Assembly: GCF_017426705.2 (NCBI RefSeq)
Contig: NZ_CP147251.1
Coordinates: 496,001-560,000 of the forward strand
Direction of reading: 5' to 3'
From: Enterococcus sp. DIV2402
GTDB lineage: Bacteria > Bacillota > Bacilli > Lactobacillales > Enterococcaceae
DNA: 64,000 bases
The notes under the pieces were generated by a model. It worked only from the letters and a program-made list of their open reading frames with translations, searched no databases and was not told where the DNA came from. Positions 45,542 to 52,980 of the stretch are shown here, piece by piece (position 1 is the stretch's first letter; each line of letters starts with the position of its first letter). The position numbers were made by a program, and so were the translations under genes.

Positions 45542-47290
45542 ATGTTTGAATTATTTATTTTAATGATGGAACGTGTAGGATTAATTATTTTATTAGCTTT
45601 TTTATTGGTCAATGTGTCTTATTTTAAAAAGATTTTATTGAGTAGAGAAACCATTCATTCTAAAATTCGATTGGTACTTATTTTTGGTGTTTTTGCTATT
45701 ATTTCTAATTTTACAGGGATTGAGATTACGGCTAATCAGATTATTCCAAGCAATGTTTTAACGTATTTGAGTAGCGATGCGTCAATTGCCAATACACGAA
45801 CCTTAGTCATTGGTGTGTCTGGTTTAATAGGGGGACCATTTGTTGGGGGAGCGGTTGGTTTAATTGCGGGGATTCACCGAGTGATTCAAGGAGCAGGAAC
45901 GGGACTATTTTATATTCCAGCTTCCTTGCTTGTTGGTATTTTATCCGGAATTCTTGGGAAAAAATTGACAAAAGATTATCAATTTCCCAAAGCCACACAA
46001 GCAGCAATGGTGGGTATTATTATGGAAGTTATTCAAATGCTCTTTATTTTATTTTTTAGTGGTAGTTTCATGGATGGGGTGATGCTGGTACGTTTAATTG
46101 CGTTGCCAATGATTTTATTAAACAGCGTGGGAACCTTTATTTTTCTATCTATTTTAACCACAACATTAAAGCAAGAAGAACAAGCAAAAGCTGTGCAAAC
46201 GCATGATGTCTTAGAACTAGCTGCCGAAACGTTGCCTTATTTTCGGGAAGGGCTTAATGAGCATTCGTGTCAGAAAGTCGCTCGTATCATTCAACATTAT
46301 ACGAAAGTTAGCGCTATTAGCATGACAGACAATCATCAAATTTTGGCACATGTTGGCGCTGGTGATGACCACCACATTCCTGAGCTTGAAGTGATTACGG
46401 AGTTGTCAAAAGAAGTCTTACGAACTGGCAAGATGACAATTGCTCATTCTAAAGCAGAGGTAGGTTGTTCTCATCCTGATTGTCCCCTGCAAGCGGCTAT
46501 TGTCATTCCGCTATTATCGCATCAAAAAATTGTTGGTACATTAAAAATGTATTTCACGGATCCAACACATTTAACACACGTGGAAGAACAATTAGCAGAA
46601 GGCTTAGGAACGATTTTTTCTTCACAAATCGAGTTAGGAGAAGCTGAACTGCAATCGAAATTATTAAAAGAAGCTGAAATTAAAAGTTTACAAGCACAAG
46701 TCAATCCGCACTTCTTCTTCAATGCAATCAATACAATTTCTGCACTGATGCGTAAAGACAGTGAGCATGCACGACGTTTGTTATTACAATTAAGCACGTA
46801 TTTTAGAGGGAATTTACAAGGTGCGGTACAAACCACGATTCCTTTAGAGCAAGAACTTGATCAGGTGAGTGCGTATTTGTCTTTAGAACAGGCTCGTTTT
46901 CCAGACCGTTATCAAGTAGAATTTGATATTGAAACAGGAACAGACGAGTATTATGTACCTCCATATGCCATTCAAGTACTGGTAGAAAATACAATCCGAC
47001 ATGCGTTTGGCAATCGAAAAACGAATAATCATGTAAAGGTCGTTGTTCGTAAAATTGAAAAAAATTTGATTATTGATGTTTGGGACAATGGCATTGGTAT
47101 TCCCGAAGATAGACGTGTATTATTAGGTAGAGAACCAGTGAAATCTGAAAAAGGAACTGGAACCGCATTGGAAAATTTGGCACGACGCATTGAAAATCTT
47201 TATGGTGGCGATGGAAAATTTCAAATTGAAAATCGTCCAACTGGTGGCAGTCATGCGCGTTTAGCAGTTCCAATTAGAGACCCGAGGTGA
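45542..47290 (+). CDS. lytS: LytS-type sensor histidine kinase
   Basis: Membrane sensor of the LytSR system, which controls lrgAB and responds to membrane potential or pyruvate in other species. The 582-residue protein has a 5TM-LYT membrane domain (about 1-200), a GAF domain (about 220-365) and a His_kinase/HATPase module with NPHFFFNAINTISAL (His near 390) and DNGIGIPEDR. The ATG at 45542, 9 nt after GGGGGAG, is preferred to the GTG at 45536. It is 7 bp from its response regulator. Confidence 0.95.
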   Translation: MFELFILMMERVGLIILLAFLLVNVSYFKKILLSRETIHSKIRLVLIFGVFAIISNFTGIEITANQIIPSNVLTYLSSDASIANTRTLVIGVSGLIGGPFVGGAVGLIAGIHRVIQGAGTGLFYIPASLLVGILSGILGKKLTKDYQFPKATQAAMVGIIMEVIQMLFILFFSGSFMDGVMLVRLIALPMILLNSVGTFIFLSILTTTLKQEEQAKAVQTHDVLELAAETLPYFREGLNEHSCQKVARIIQHYTKVSAISMTDNHQILAHVGAGDDHHIPELEVITELSKEVLRTGKMTIAHSKAEVGCSHPDCPLQAAIVIPLLSHQKIVGTLKMYFTDPTHLTHVEEQLAEGLGTIFSSQIELGEAELQSKLLKEAEIKSLQAQVNPHFFFNAINTISALMRKDSEHARRLLLQLSTYFRGNLQGAVQTTIPLEQELDQVSAYLSLEQARFPDRYQVEFDIETGTDEYYVPPYAIQVLVENTIRHAFGNRKTNNHVKVVVRKIEKNLIIDVWDNGIGIPEDRRVLLGREPVKSEKGTGTALENLARRIENLYGGDGKFQIENRPTGGSHARLAVPIRDPR

Positions 47291-47297
47291 GAAATAA

Positions 47298-48014
47298 ATG
47301 CACGTATTAATTGTGGATGATGAACCGTTAGCACGTGAAGAATTAAGTTACTTAGTGCTGCAACATCCAAAAATTACCTCTACGGCAGAAGCAGAATCTG
47401 TCGAAGAAGCAATGGCAGAAATGATGGACCAAAAACCTGATATTATCTTCTTAGATATTCATTTAACAAATGAAAGTGGATTTGAACTGGCAGAAAAACT
47501 AACTCATTTAAAAAAAGCGCCGTATTTAATTTTTGCGACAGCGTATGATGCTTATGCGCTCCAAGCTTTTCAAGTAAATGCGAAAGATTATCTGTTAAAG
47601 CCATTTGAAGAAAAGAAAATTCATCAAGCCTTGGATAAAGCAATGAAAGAAATCACTCCGCAACACGTTGTCGCAACATCCAAATTTGAAGCCATTCCGA
47701 TTCAAGGGAATGACCGTATTTATTTAGTTGCGCCGGAAGACATCTATTTAATCTCTGTCGAGGAAAGACAATTAAATATTGAAACCAGAGAACAACATTA
47801 TCAAATGACCGGCACATTAAATAAAATTGAACAAAAACTGCCGTCTGAATTATTTTTGAAAACGCATCGTAGTTTTATTTTAAATCGTACCAAAATTCAA
47901 GAGATTCAACCGTGGTTCAATCATACACTTCAAGTGATTTTGGAAAATGGTTCGCGGGTTCCTGTCAGTCGTTCGTATGTGAAAATTTTTAGAGAGCAAG
48001 TCGGTTTGGAGTAA
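47298..48014 (+). CDS. lytR: LytR-type LytTR response regulator
   Basis: A 238-residue regulator: receiver domain with VDDEP, phospho-acceptor Asp53 in IIFLDIHL and Lys in LLKPF, then a LytTR DNA-binding domain (about 135-238) with KTHRSFILN and SRSYVKIF. Partner of LytS. Its expected target is the lrgAB operon immediately downstream, separated by a terminator and a promoter region with tandem repeats. Confidence 0.95.
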   Translation: MHVLIVDDEPLAREELSYLVLQHPKITSTAEAESVEEAMAEMMDQKPDIIFLDIHLTNESGFELAEKLTHLKKAPYLIFATAYDAYALQAFQVNAKDYLLKPFEEKKIHQALDKAMKEITPQHVVATSKFEAIPIQGNDRIYLVAPEDIYLISVEERQLNIETREQHYQMTGTLNKIEQKLPSELFLKTHRSFILNRTKIQEIQPWFNHTLQVILENGSRVPVSRSYVKIFREQVGLE

Positions 48015-48019
48015 TGAAA

Positions 48020-48050
48020 AGCAGGTCTATTTAGGTAGACTTGTTTTTTT
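48020..48050 (+). terminator. Terminator of lytSR
   Basis: CAGGTCTA (48022-48029) pairs with TAGACTTG (48035-48042, one wobble), then seven T. Confidence 0.8.
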
Positions 48051-48073
48051 GTGCAAGTGAGGAGGTTATTTTT

Positions 48074-48141
48074 GCATTTCATGTTGGATTTCGTGCAACT
48101 CGTGAAATTTTGCATCCAAAAATTCGTTTCCATTCTATACT
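48074..48141 (+). promoter_or_regulatory. lrgAB promoter region with tandem repeats
   Basis: ATTTCATG (48074-48081) and ATTTCGTG (48086-48093) form a direct repeat of 12-bp period, and CGTGAAAT (48099-48106) is the inverted form. A TATACT (48136-48141) follows without a good -35, so activation by LytR bound at these repeats is plausible. Confidence 0.5.
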
Positions 48142-48173
48142 AAACATGTAGAAAACAAGAGGAGATGGGATTT

Positions 48174-48599
48174 ATGGAAAAGAAAGTATATTCATTTTTA
48201 CAACAAGCCTTTATTTTTGCATTGATTATGTTAATTGCCAATGGTTTAACTAAAATCATGCCGATTCCCGTACCTGCATCAGTAATTGGAATGATTTTAC
48301 TTTTTGTAGGATTATGTACCAAGATTATTAAATTAGAACAAGTAGAAGATTTGAGTAATTCGTTATCGCGAGTCATTACTTTCTTATTTGTACCTTCTGG
48401 AATTTCGTTAATTAATTCATTGGATATTATGAAACAATATGGTTTTCAAATTCTGTTTGTCATCCTAGTCGCAACCTTAGCATTATTAGCTTCTACAGGT
48501 TGGACAGGCGCGTTCTTATTACACATTAAAGATAATCGAACGACTGAAAAAACAGAAAAACACGTTCCTACAGAGCATAAAGGAGGCGTGTCATTATGA
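48174..48599 (+). CDS. lrgA: Antiholin-like protein LrgA
   Basis: A 141-residue CidA/LrgA-family membrane protein with four helices; typical are [20 protein letters not shown] and [12 protein letters not shown]. LrgA is thought to regulate murein hydrolase activity or act in pyruvate/small-metabolite transport with LrgB. The ATG at 48174 is 9 nt after AGAGGAG; the ATG at 48165 touches the ribosome site and is rejected. Its stop overlaps the lrgB start. Confidence 0.95.
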   Translation: MEKKVYSFLQQAFIFALIMLIANGLTKIMPIPVPASVIGMILLFVGLCTKIIKLEQVEDLSNSLSRVITFLFVPSGISLINSLDIMKQYGFQILFVILVATLALLASTGWTGAFLLHIKDNRTTEKTEKHVPTEHKGGVSL

Positions 48600-49279
48600 G
48601 TCCATACGTAGGTATTATCATTTCATTTGTTGTGTTTGGGATTGGAAGTTGGGCATTTAAAACAAGCAAAGGATTTTTCTTATTTACGCCTTTATTTGTT
48701 GCGATGATTTTAGGTGTTCTAACTTTGAAAGTCACTGGCATCAGCTACGAACAATATAATGAAGGGGGGAAATTTATCAGTTTCTTTTTAGAACCAGCAA
48801 CCGTTGCGTTTGCGATTCCTTTGTATAAAAAAAGAGATGTCTTGAAGAAATACTGGATTGAAATTTTAACAGCATTAACAATCGGTTCATTTGGTTCATT
48901 AATTGCGGTAGTACTTGCAGGAAAATTGATTCAAATGAATCCAAGTATTATTGCTTCTATTTTACCCCAAGCGGCAACAACAGCAATTGCCGTACCGATT
49001 TCTGAATCAGTTGGTGGTGTGGCTTCAATCACTGCATTTACAGTTATCTTTAATGGCGTATTGACGTACGCATTAGGTCGCATAGCATTGAAGTGGTTCC
49101 ATATCCAGCATCCGGTTGCCAAAGGATTAGCATTAGGTGCAGCAGGCCATGCCCTTGGTGTAGCAGTAGGATTAGAAATGGGCGAAACCGAAGCAGCAAT
49201 GGCAAGTATTTCAGTTGTGGTTGTTGGCGTAATTACAGTTATTGTCGTACCCGTATTTGCGACATTGATTGGGATATAA
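48596..49279 (+). CDS. lrgB: Antiholin-like protein LrgB
   Basis: A 227-residue membrane protein of the CidB/LrgB family with about six helices. The C-terminal half carries [19 protein letters not shown], then [20 protein letters not shown] cut at its conserved GHALG, which are diagnostic. It acts with LrgA under LytSR control. AAAGGAGG stands before the ATG, which overlaps the lrgA stop. Confidence 0.95.
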   Translation: MSPYVGIIISFVVFGIGSWAFKTSKGFFLFTPLFVAMILGVLTLKVTGISYEQYNEGGKFISFFLEPATVAFAIPLYKKRDVLKKYWIEILTALTIGSFGSLIAVVLAGKLIQMNPSIIASILPQAATTAIAVPISESVGGVASITAFTVIFNGVLTYALGRIALKWFHIQHPVAKGLALGAAGHALGVAVGLEMGETEAAMASISVVVVGVITVIVVPVFATLIGI

Positions 49280-49330
49280 AAAAACCAAATGATTACTCTT
49301 GAATACAAGGGAAATCATTTGGTTTTTTTT
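49280..49330. terminator. Bidirectional terminator after lrgB and the 53-aa gene
   Basis: AAACCAAATGATT (49282-49294) pairs perfectly with AATCATTTGGTTT (49312-49324), with an inner CTTG/CAAG stem and T runs on both strands. It ends lrgAB and the convergent peptide operon. Confidence 0.9.
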
Positions 49331-49490
49331 AGTTATCGTTTTCTTCCAGATGCGCCATTCTAAACATAAGAAGTGCTACAAATATAGCAATTCCAATCAT
49401 AATTAATATTTGTATATGGCTATTAAATGGTTGAAATACAGTCATTATAATCAAGAGAATCAGCAGAACAGAAAGAACTGCACGAATCAT
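49329..49490 (-). CDS. Small two-helix membrane protein, 53 aa, coupled to the secreted peptide gene
   Basis: This short gene encodes a 53-residue hydrophobic protein beginning MIRAVLSVLLILLIIMTVF and ending HLEENDN. Two membrane helices are evident (about 3-20 and 26-44) joined by QPFNSHIQ, with a charged C-terminal tail. Its ATG (49490-49488) overlaps the TGA stop of the 70-aa peptide gene, so translation should be coupled. I recognise no family. Position and size suit an immunity protein, an export helper or a partner of the peptide; none is proven. It ends at the shared terminator. Confidence 0.72.
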   Translation of the reverse strand: MIRAVLSVLLILLIIMTVFQPFNSHIQILIMIGIAIFVALLMFRMAHLEENDN

Positions 49491-49699
49491 ATATACCAGC
49501 CTCGATAACCATTCTTGATTTTTTCTACTTTTACTAAAGTTTTGCCAGCATAAGTAGAAGGTGGATAATTCTTAAAGTCAAAGGGTGTGATAAGTGAAAG
49601 TGTTGTTACATCTTCTGCAGAAGTAACCTCTTCAGCATGAGCTACTTGACTACCACCAATAATACAAAACATGAGTGCAGCAATAACGATTTTCTTCAT
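49487..49699 (-). CDS. Small secreted peptide precursor, 70 aa (candidate signal or bacteriocin-like peptide)
   Basis: The protein has a classic Sec signal peptide: MKKIVIAALMFCIIGG followed by SQVAHA, with predicted signal peptidase I cleavage after AHA (residue 22). The mature part would be 48 residues, starting acidic (EEVTSAEDVTT) and ending basic and aromatic (KNGYRGWYI), with NYPPSTYAGKTL in the middle. It has no cysteine after cleavage, no double-glycine leader and no LPxTG. It follows the HPK10 kinase by 100 bp, behind LytTR repeats and its own -10. Roles as pheromone, antimicrobial or surface peptide are all open. Confidence 0.75.
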   Translation of the reverse strand: MKKIVIAALMFCIIGGSQVAHAEEVTSAEDVTTLSLITPFDFKNYPPSTYAGKTLVKVEKIKNGYRGWYI

Positions 49700-49733
49700 T
49701 TTGTTCAGCTCCTTATATATTTGAGCTGATTGT

Positions 49734-49796
49734 ACTATAGATTAGATACCAAAAACGAAATTTGTCGTAAACGTCGCTTATTCTGTCCTGAACGTC
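49734..49796 (-). promoter_or_regulatory. LytTR-type tandem repeats and promoter of the peptide gene
   Basis: On the minus strand GACGTTCAGG (49796-49787) and GACGTTTACG (49775-49766) are spaced exactly 21 bp start to start, the geometry of LytTR-regulator sites such as those of PlnC, AgrA or FsrA. A TATAGT (49739-49734) follows with no usable -35; the repeats end where the -35 would be. Then CAGCTC (49728-49723) can pair with GAGCTG (49711-49706), masking the ribosome site AAGGAG. Confidence 0.75.
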
Positions 49797-49799
49797 AAA

Positions 49800-51110
49800 T
49801 TAGTTAGGTAATTTGTGATATCTATCTGTTAAAATCGTTAATTTTTGCGTAAATAACTGATTCTCAATTATTGTTTCTAATAAAAGATTTGGAACTTGTT
49901 TAATTAAATTATCTACAGTACTTAATCCAATACCACGATGATTTCCTTTGGTTGAGAAACCATTTGTTTTAAGTTGATGTAACGGTTCAATATTCACACG
50001 TGCTGTATTTTGAATTATGAATATAGTATCTTGTTCTAATTTAAAGATAGCAATTTCTAGTTCGCCTTTGTTCAAAATAGTGAGTTCTTCAATAGCATTA
50101 TCTAATAAGATACCGAAAATACGGACAAGAATGACGGGATCTATTGAGTCCGGAAGTTGAATTAATTCGCTGATTTCTAATTGCACAGAGATATTTTTTT
50201 CTTGTGCTAATACTAATTTTGTCATAAAAATACTTCGAATAGCTGGGTCTTCAATTTTCTGTAAGTCATTTAATTTAGTAAAGTGTTCGGAAAAAATGGC
50301 TCGCGTTGGTTGAATATGTTGATGATAATAGTCTTTTAATTCAGACATCTGTTCCAGTTCCATATAGCTTTCCATGGAGGACAAAATATTAATATAATCA
50401 TGTCTAAATTTTCGTATTTCTTGATACTGTTTATTTAATTCTGCTGTGTAGAGTTGCATCGATTGATATTCAATTTCTTTTTTCTGTGTTTCCAAAGCTA
50501 ATTTTTGATGACGTTTTACCATTACAATACTAATAATTCCACTGATAACTAGCAAAATAATAAAAATGTTAAAAATACGCAAAAGTGTATCTAGCTTCAA
50601 ATCAGTTGGACTTATTTGGACATACTCACTTAATTTATATAACTGATAACTAAAAACTAGTGTGAATAATATGTATCCACCAAATAAACTTAACTTATTT
50701 GTAAGTTTGGATAGTAAGAAACGACGGATAAAAAATGCAAGAGAAATATTGAGGGTTAAAGTAAAACAAAACCAGAGAAACATTAATAAACTATTTTCAC
50801 TCAATATGATTTTAATAACTATATCGGTGAATAAATAATTAAAGGAGAAGACTACAAAATAAGCTATTGCAAAATGAAATAATATTTTTCCAAACATTTG
50901 TGTTCGATTATTCATGTAAGAAAGAGAAAAAAGTAGAACAAACAAAACAAGTGTGTCTATTTGTGAAATATAAATACTCAAGTTAAATGAAATAATTAGG
51001 ATAATACTTGATAAAAACAGGTTATATTTTTTTAAAATAGGAAGTTTATCTAAAATAAGAAAATTACAAAAAATTTGAATAACACTTGAAGCCACCAATA
51101 AATAAAACAT
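49800..51110 (-). CDS. AgrC/ComD-type (HPK10) membrane histidine kinase
   Basis: A 436-residue kinase with about six membrane helices in residues 1-200 and a cytoplasmic part starting with a coiled helix. The phospho-acceptor motif is RKFRHDYINIL (His near 235), typical of peptide-pheromone receptors; the N box is ILLDNAIEELTI and the G box is GIGLSTVDNL. The ATG at 51110 is 7 nt after GGAGGT. It has its own extended -10 promoter, as a terminator separates it from the response-regulator gene. The likely ligand is the 70-aa secreted product encoded next. Confidence 0.9.
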   Translation of the reverse strand: MFYLLVASSVIQIFCNFLILDKLPILKKYNLFLSSIILIISFNLSIYISQIDTLVLFVLLFSLSYMNNRTQMFGKILFHFAIAYFVVFSFNYLFTDIVIKIILSENSLLMFLWFCFTLTLNISLAFFIRRFLLSKLTNKLSLFGGYILFTLVFSYQLYKLSEYVQISPTDLKLDTLLRIFNIFIILLVISGIISIVMVKRHQKLALETQKKEIEYQSMQLYTAELNKQYQEIRKFRHDYINILSSMESYMELEQMSELKDYYHQHIQPTRAIFSEHFTKLNDLQKIEDPAIRSIFMTKLVLAQEKNISVQLEISELIQLPDSIDPVILVRIFGILLDNAIEELTILNKGELEIAIFKLEQDTIFIIQNTARVNIEPLHQLKTNGFSTKGNHRGIGLSTVDNLIKQVPNLLLETIIENQLFTQKLTILTDRYHKLPN

Positions 51111-51146
51111 CAAACTTACCTCCAATCTAAATTCAGTTGCTACGAA

Positions 51147-51155
51147 ATTATAGCA
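51147..51155 (-). promoter_or_regulatory. Extended -10 promoter of the HPK10 kinase gene
   Basis: On the minus strand TGC is followed directly by TATAAT (51152-51147), an extended -10 with no good -35, about 37 bp before the kinase ATG. Confidence 0.5.
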
Positions 51156-51185
51156 TGATTTTTTTACAGTTTATATATCAATAAT

Positions 51186-51222
51186 AAAAACATGATTCGG
51201 AAGCAACAGAATCATGTTTTTT
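51186..51222 (-). terminator. Terminator between response regulator and kinase genes
   Basis: AAAAACATGATTC (51186-51198) pairs perfectly with GAATCATGTTTTT (51209-51221), with T runs on both sides. It follows the response-regulator stop by about 27 bp. Confidence 0.8.
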
Positions 51223-51248
51223 AGTATATAGCGTGCAATATAAATAGC

Positions 51249-51989
51249 CTATGTTTCTGTTAAGGTTCTATTTAACTGGCTCAGTTTTCGAAAAGATGCC
51301 CAACAAGTTTCACCATTTATAAAAGTTAAATATCGATTCTTAGTGTCGACTTGCAAAATATTTTTTTGATTTGCGACAAATGATTTATGAACTCTTACAA
51401 AGTCTGAGGATAATTTTTCAACTTCGGTAATCGTACCATAGAATTCCACTAAACTATTTGTTAAATGTAAAACAAGCTTGTGAGAACCAGGCGATGTTTC
51501 AATAAACATAATATCTGCTAATTCGAATAAGCGAATTTGGCTACCCACTCGCAAGCGGATATGTGTTTCATCTTTTTTATGTTCAGCTAAATAATGTTTT
51601 TTTGCTTGATTCAATGCGTCTTTCACTCGAGAAGCTAATTCTTCAGGATCATCTTTGACAATGTAATCCATCGCTTCGACTTTATATTTAAATGTTAGTG
51701 GTGCTAACTCACTGTGTGTCGTAATAAAAACAATTTTACTATCAATACATAAATCGCGAATTTGTGAACCTAGTTGAATGCCATCTAGCGTATGATTTAA
51801 GTCAATATCTAAAAAGAAAATGCTTTGTGATTGGGGATGGCGATGTAAATAGGTCAGTAATTCTTCCGGATTCGCTGTACTTAACGCTAATTTCATATCT
51901 ATATCTTCCATTAAAAGGAAGTTATTAATGATTGTTTCTAATCTTGTTCGCTGAATTAAATTGTCTTCACAAATAAATACATTAATCAT
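51249..51989 (-). CDS. AgrA/ComE-type LytTR response regulator
   Basis: A 246-residue regulator: receiver domain with acidic pocket (CEDN) and phospho-acceptor Asp61 in FFLDIDLN, and a LytTR DNA-binding domain (about 140-246) with FIETSPGSHKLVLH, VRVHKSFVANQKN and the end FRKLSQLNRTL. The ATG at 51989 follows GGAGGAAA; a further in-frame upstream start is not supported. It should bind the tandem GACGTTCAGG-type sites at 49766-49796 and 52180-52210, which flank the locus. Distinct from the LytR of lytSR. Confidence 0.93.
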   Translation of the reverse strand: MINVFICEDNLIQRTRLETIINNFLLMEDIDMKLALSTANPEELLTYLHRHPQSQSIFFLDIDLNHTLDGIQLGSQIRDLCIDSKIVFITTHSELAPLTFKYKVEAMDYIVKDDPEELASRVKDALNQAKKHYLAEHKKDETHIRLRVGSQIRLFELADIMFIETSPGSHKLVLHLTNSLVEFYGTITEVEKLSSDFVRVHKSFVANQKNILQVDTKNRYLTFINGETCWASFRKLSQLNRTLTET

Positions 51990-52050
51990 TTTTTTCCTCC
52001 ATATAATCATTTATTGTTTCTTATAGAAATTAAAGGAATCAATTTACAAA

Positions 52051-52059
52051 ATTATATCA
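52051..52059 (-). promoter_or_regulatory. Extended -10 promoter of the response-regulator gene
   Basis: TGATATAAT on the minus strand (52059-52051), an extended -10, about 60 bp before the ATG at 51989. Confidence 0.5.
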
Positions 52060-52179
52060 TGATTTGTGCGTAATAAAGGGGAATTTTGAAGGTTTCGACT
52101 AAAAGTTTCTTTATTGCTCTCATTTTTCATTTAAAAGGCAATTAATTCTGCTTGATTTGGCTACAAATATCAAAATTAC

Positions 52180-52210
52180 GACGTTCAGGCACGAATTTGC
52201 TACGTTTAGG
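52180..52210 (+). promoter_or_regulatory. Second LytTR-type tandem repeat, facing away from the regulator gene
   Basis: GACGTTCAGG (52180-52189) and TACGTTTAGG (52201-52210), again 21 bp start to start. The first copy is identical to the first copy at the peptide promoter. The orientation is plus-strand, toward a promoter-terminator unit at 52252-52314. Confidence 0.72.
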
Positions 52211-52251
52211 GTATTTTTGGTTATAAGCAACAAAAATTTGTTAAACTAACC

Positions 52252-52314
52252 TGGTATAGAATCAGAAACTGCTTGATTAGACAGCGAACAGGATGTCTAA
52301 TCAAGCAGTTTTTT
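52252..52314 (+). ncRNA. Candidate short RNA: extended -10 promoter running into a perfect terminator hairpin
   Basis: TGGTATAGA (52252-52260) is an extended -10. About 8 bp later begins a perfect 16-bp stem, ACTGCTTGATTAGACA (52268-52283) with TGTCTAATCAAGCAGT (52294-52309), a 10-nt loop GCGAACAGGA and six T. The predicted transcript is only about 50 nt. No frame or ribosome site is present upstream that would need this terminator. The 10-mer CTGCTTGATT of the stem also occurs at 52148-52157. Transcription is predicted, not shown. Confidence 0.4.
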
Positions 52315-52522
52315 GTTAGAAACTATTTTTCTCTATAGGATAAAAAGAACTATTTTTTATATACATGCTATTTGTTGGCAAAGAATCGGTTTCGGTAGAT
52401 TGTTGATTCGTAAAAGTTATTTATCTGAAATAAGACAAGTGAGGCAAAATGTAGGCAGTGTTAGGTGTTGCGGTATTATTTGATGGAAAATCTCGTTCAG
52501 AAAATAAAGGAGCGTTGATCTT

Positions 52523-52861
52523 ATGAGTGATAGAGAACGGCAAAAGAAATTTGAGCAGCAATCGTATCTTAAAAGCAGTGAGTTTGATCGCCATAATACA
52601 AATATGACAAGACAAGCAAATCCAATTGGTCGCGGACAAAATTTATTGCCCTCTGATAGAAAACGTAAGAAAATCGAGCAGAAAGACTTGATTGTACAAA
52701 TGGTAAGTGTTGTTGTAGGGATTGTTGTCTTCTTTTTTGTCATGTACCTAGGCAAAATTCTATTGCCACAAGTATTATATGAGGGGATGTCTTTTCTGAT
52801 TGTTGATTTAGGTTTTTCAATCATGGTAGCTTATTTATTTTTTAGCCATTTTTCTCAATAA
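52523..52861 (+). CDS. Small membrane protein, 112 aa, unrecognised
   Basis: The first 55 residues are hydrophilic and rich in Gln, Arg, Lys and Asn (DRERQKKFEQQSYLKSSEF); two membrane helices follow (about 58-78 and 89-109). A basic stretch RKRKKIEQKD before the first helix suggests a cytoplasmic N-terminus. AAAGGAGCG is 11 nt before the ATG. It lies beyond the LytTR-flanked hairpin, which would insulate it from that promoter. No family recognised. Confidence 0.72.
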   Translation: MSDRERQKKFEQQSYLKSSEFDRHNTNMTRQANPIGRGQNLLPSDRKRKKIEQKDLIVQMVSVVVGIVVFFFVMYLGKILLPQVLYEGMSFLIVDLGFSIMVAYLFFSHFSQ

Positions 52862-52895
52862 AATAGAAGAAGATAGTTGCCAAGTTTATCTAAAT

Positions 52896-52953
52896 AAAAA
52901 ATATCCGAATGATAGAGCAGATTGTTTCTTACGCTCGATCTTCGGATATTTTT
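52896..52953. terminator. Bidirectional terminator between the 112-aa gene and the prenyl synthase gene
   Basis: AAATATCCGAATGATAGAGC pairs imperfectly with the arm ending TCGGATATTT (52932-52952), flanked by A and T runs. Its arms resemble those of the terminators at 41108 and 58706. Confidence 0.85.
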
Positions 52954-52980
52954 GTCATAGTGTCTTGTTCTATAAATTGA

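Noticed and set aside
52482..52517. 11-residue frame just before the 112-aa membrane protein, as a possible leader peptide
   Set aside because: No ribosome site, and no attenuator-like structure follows it.
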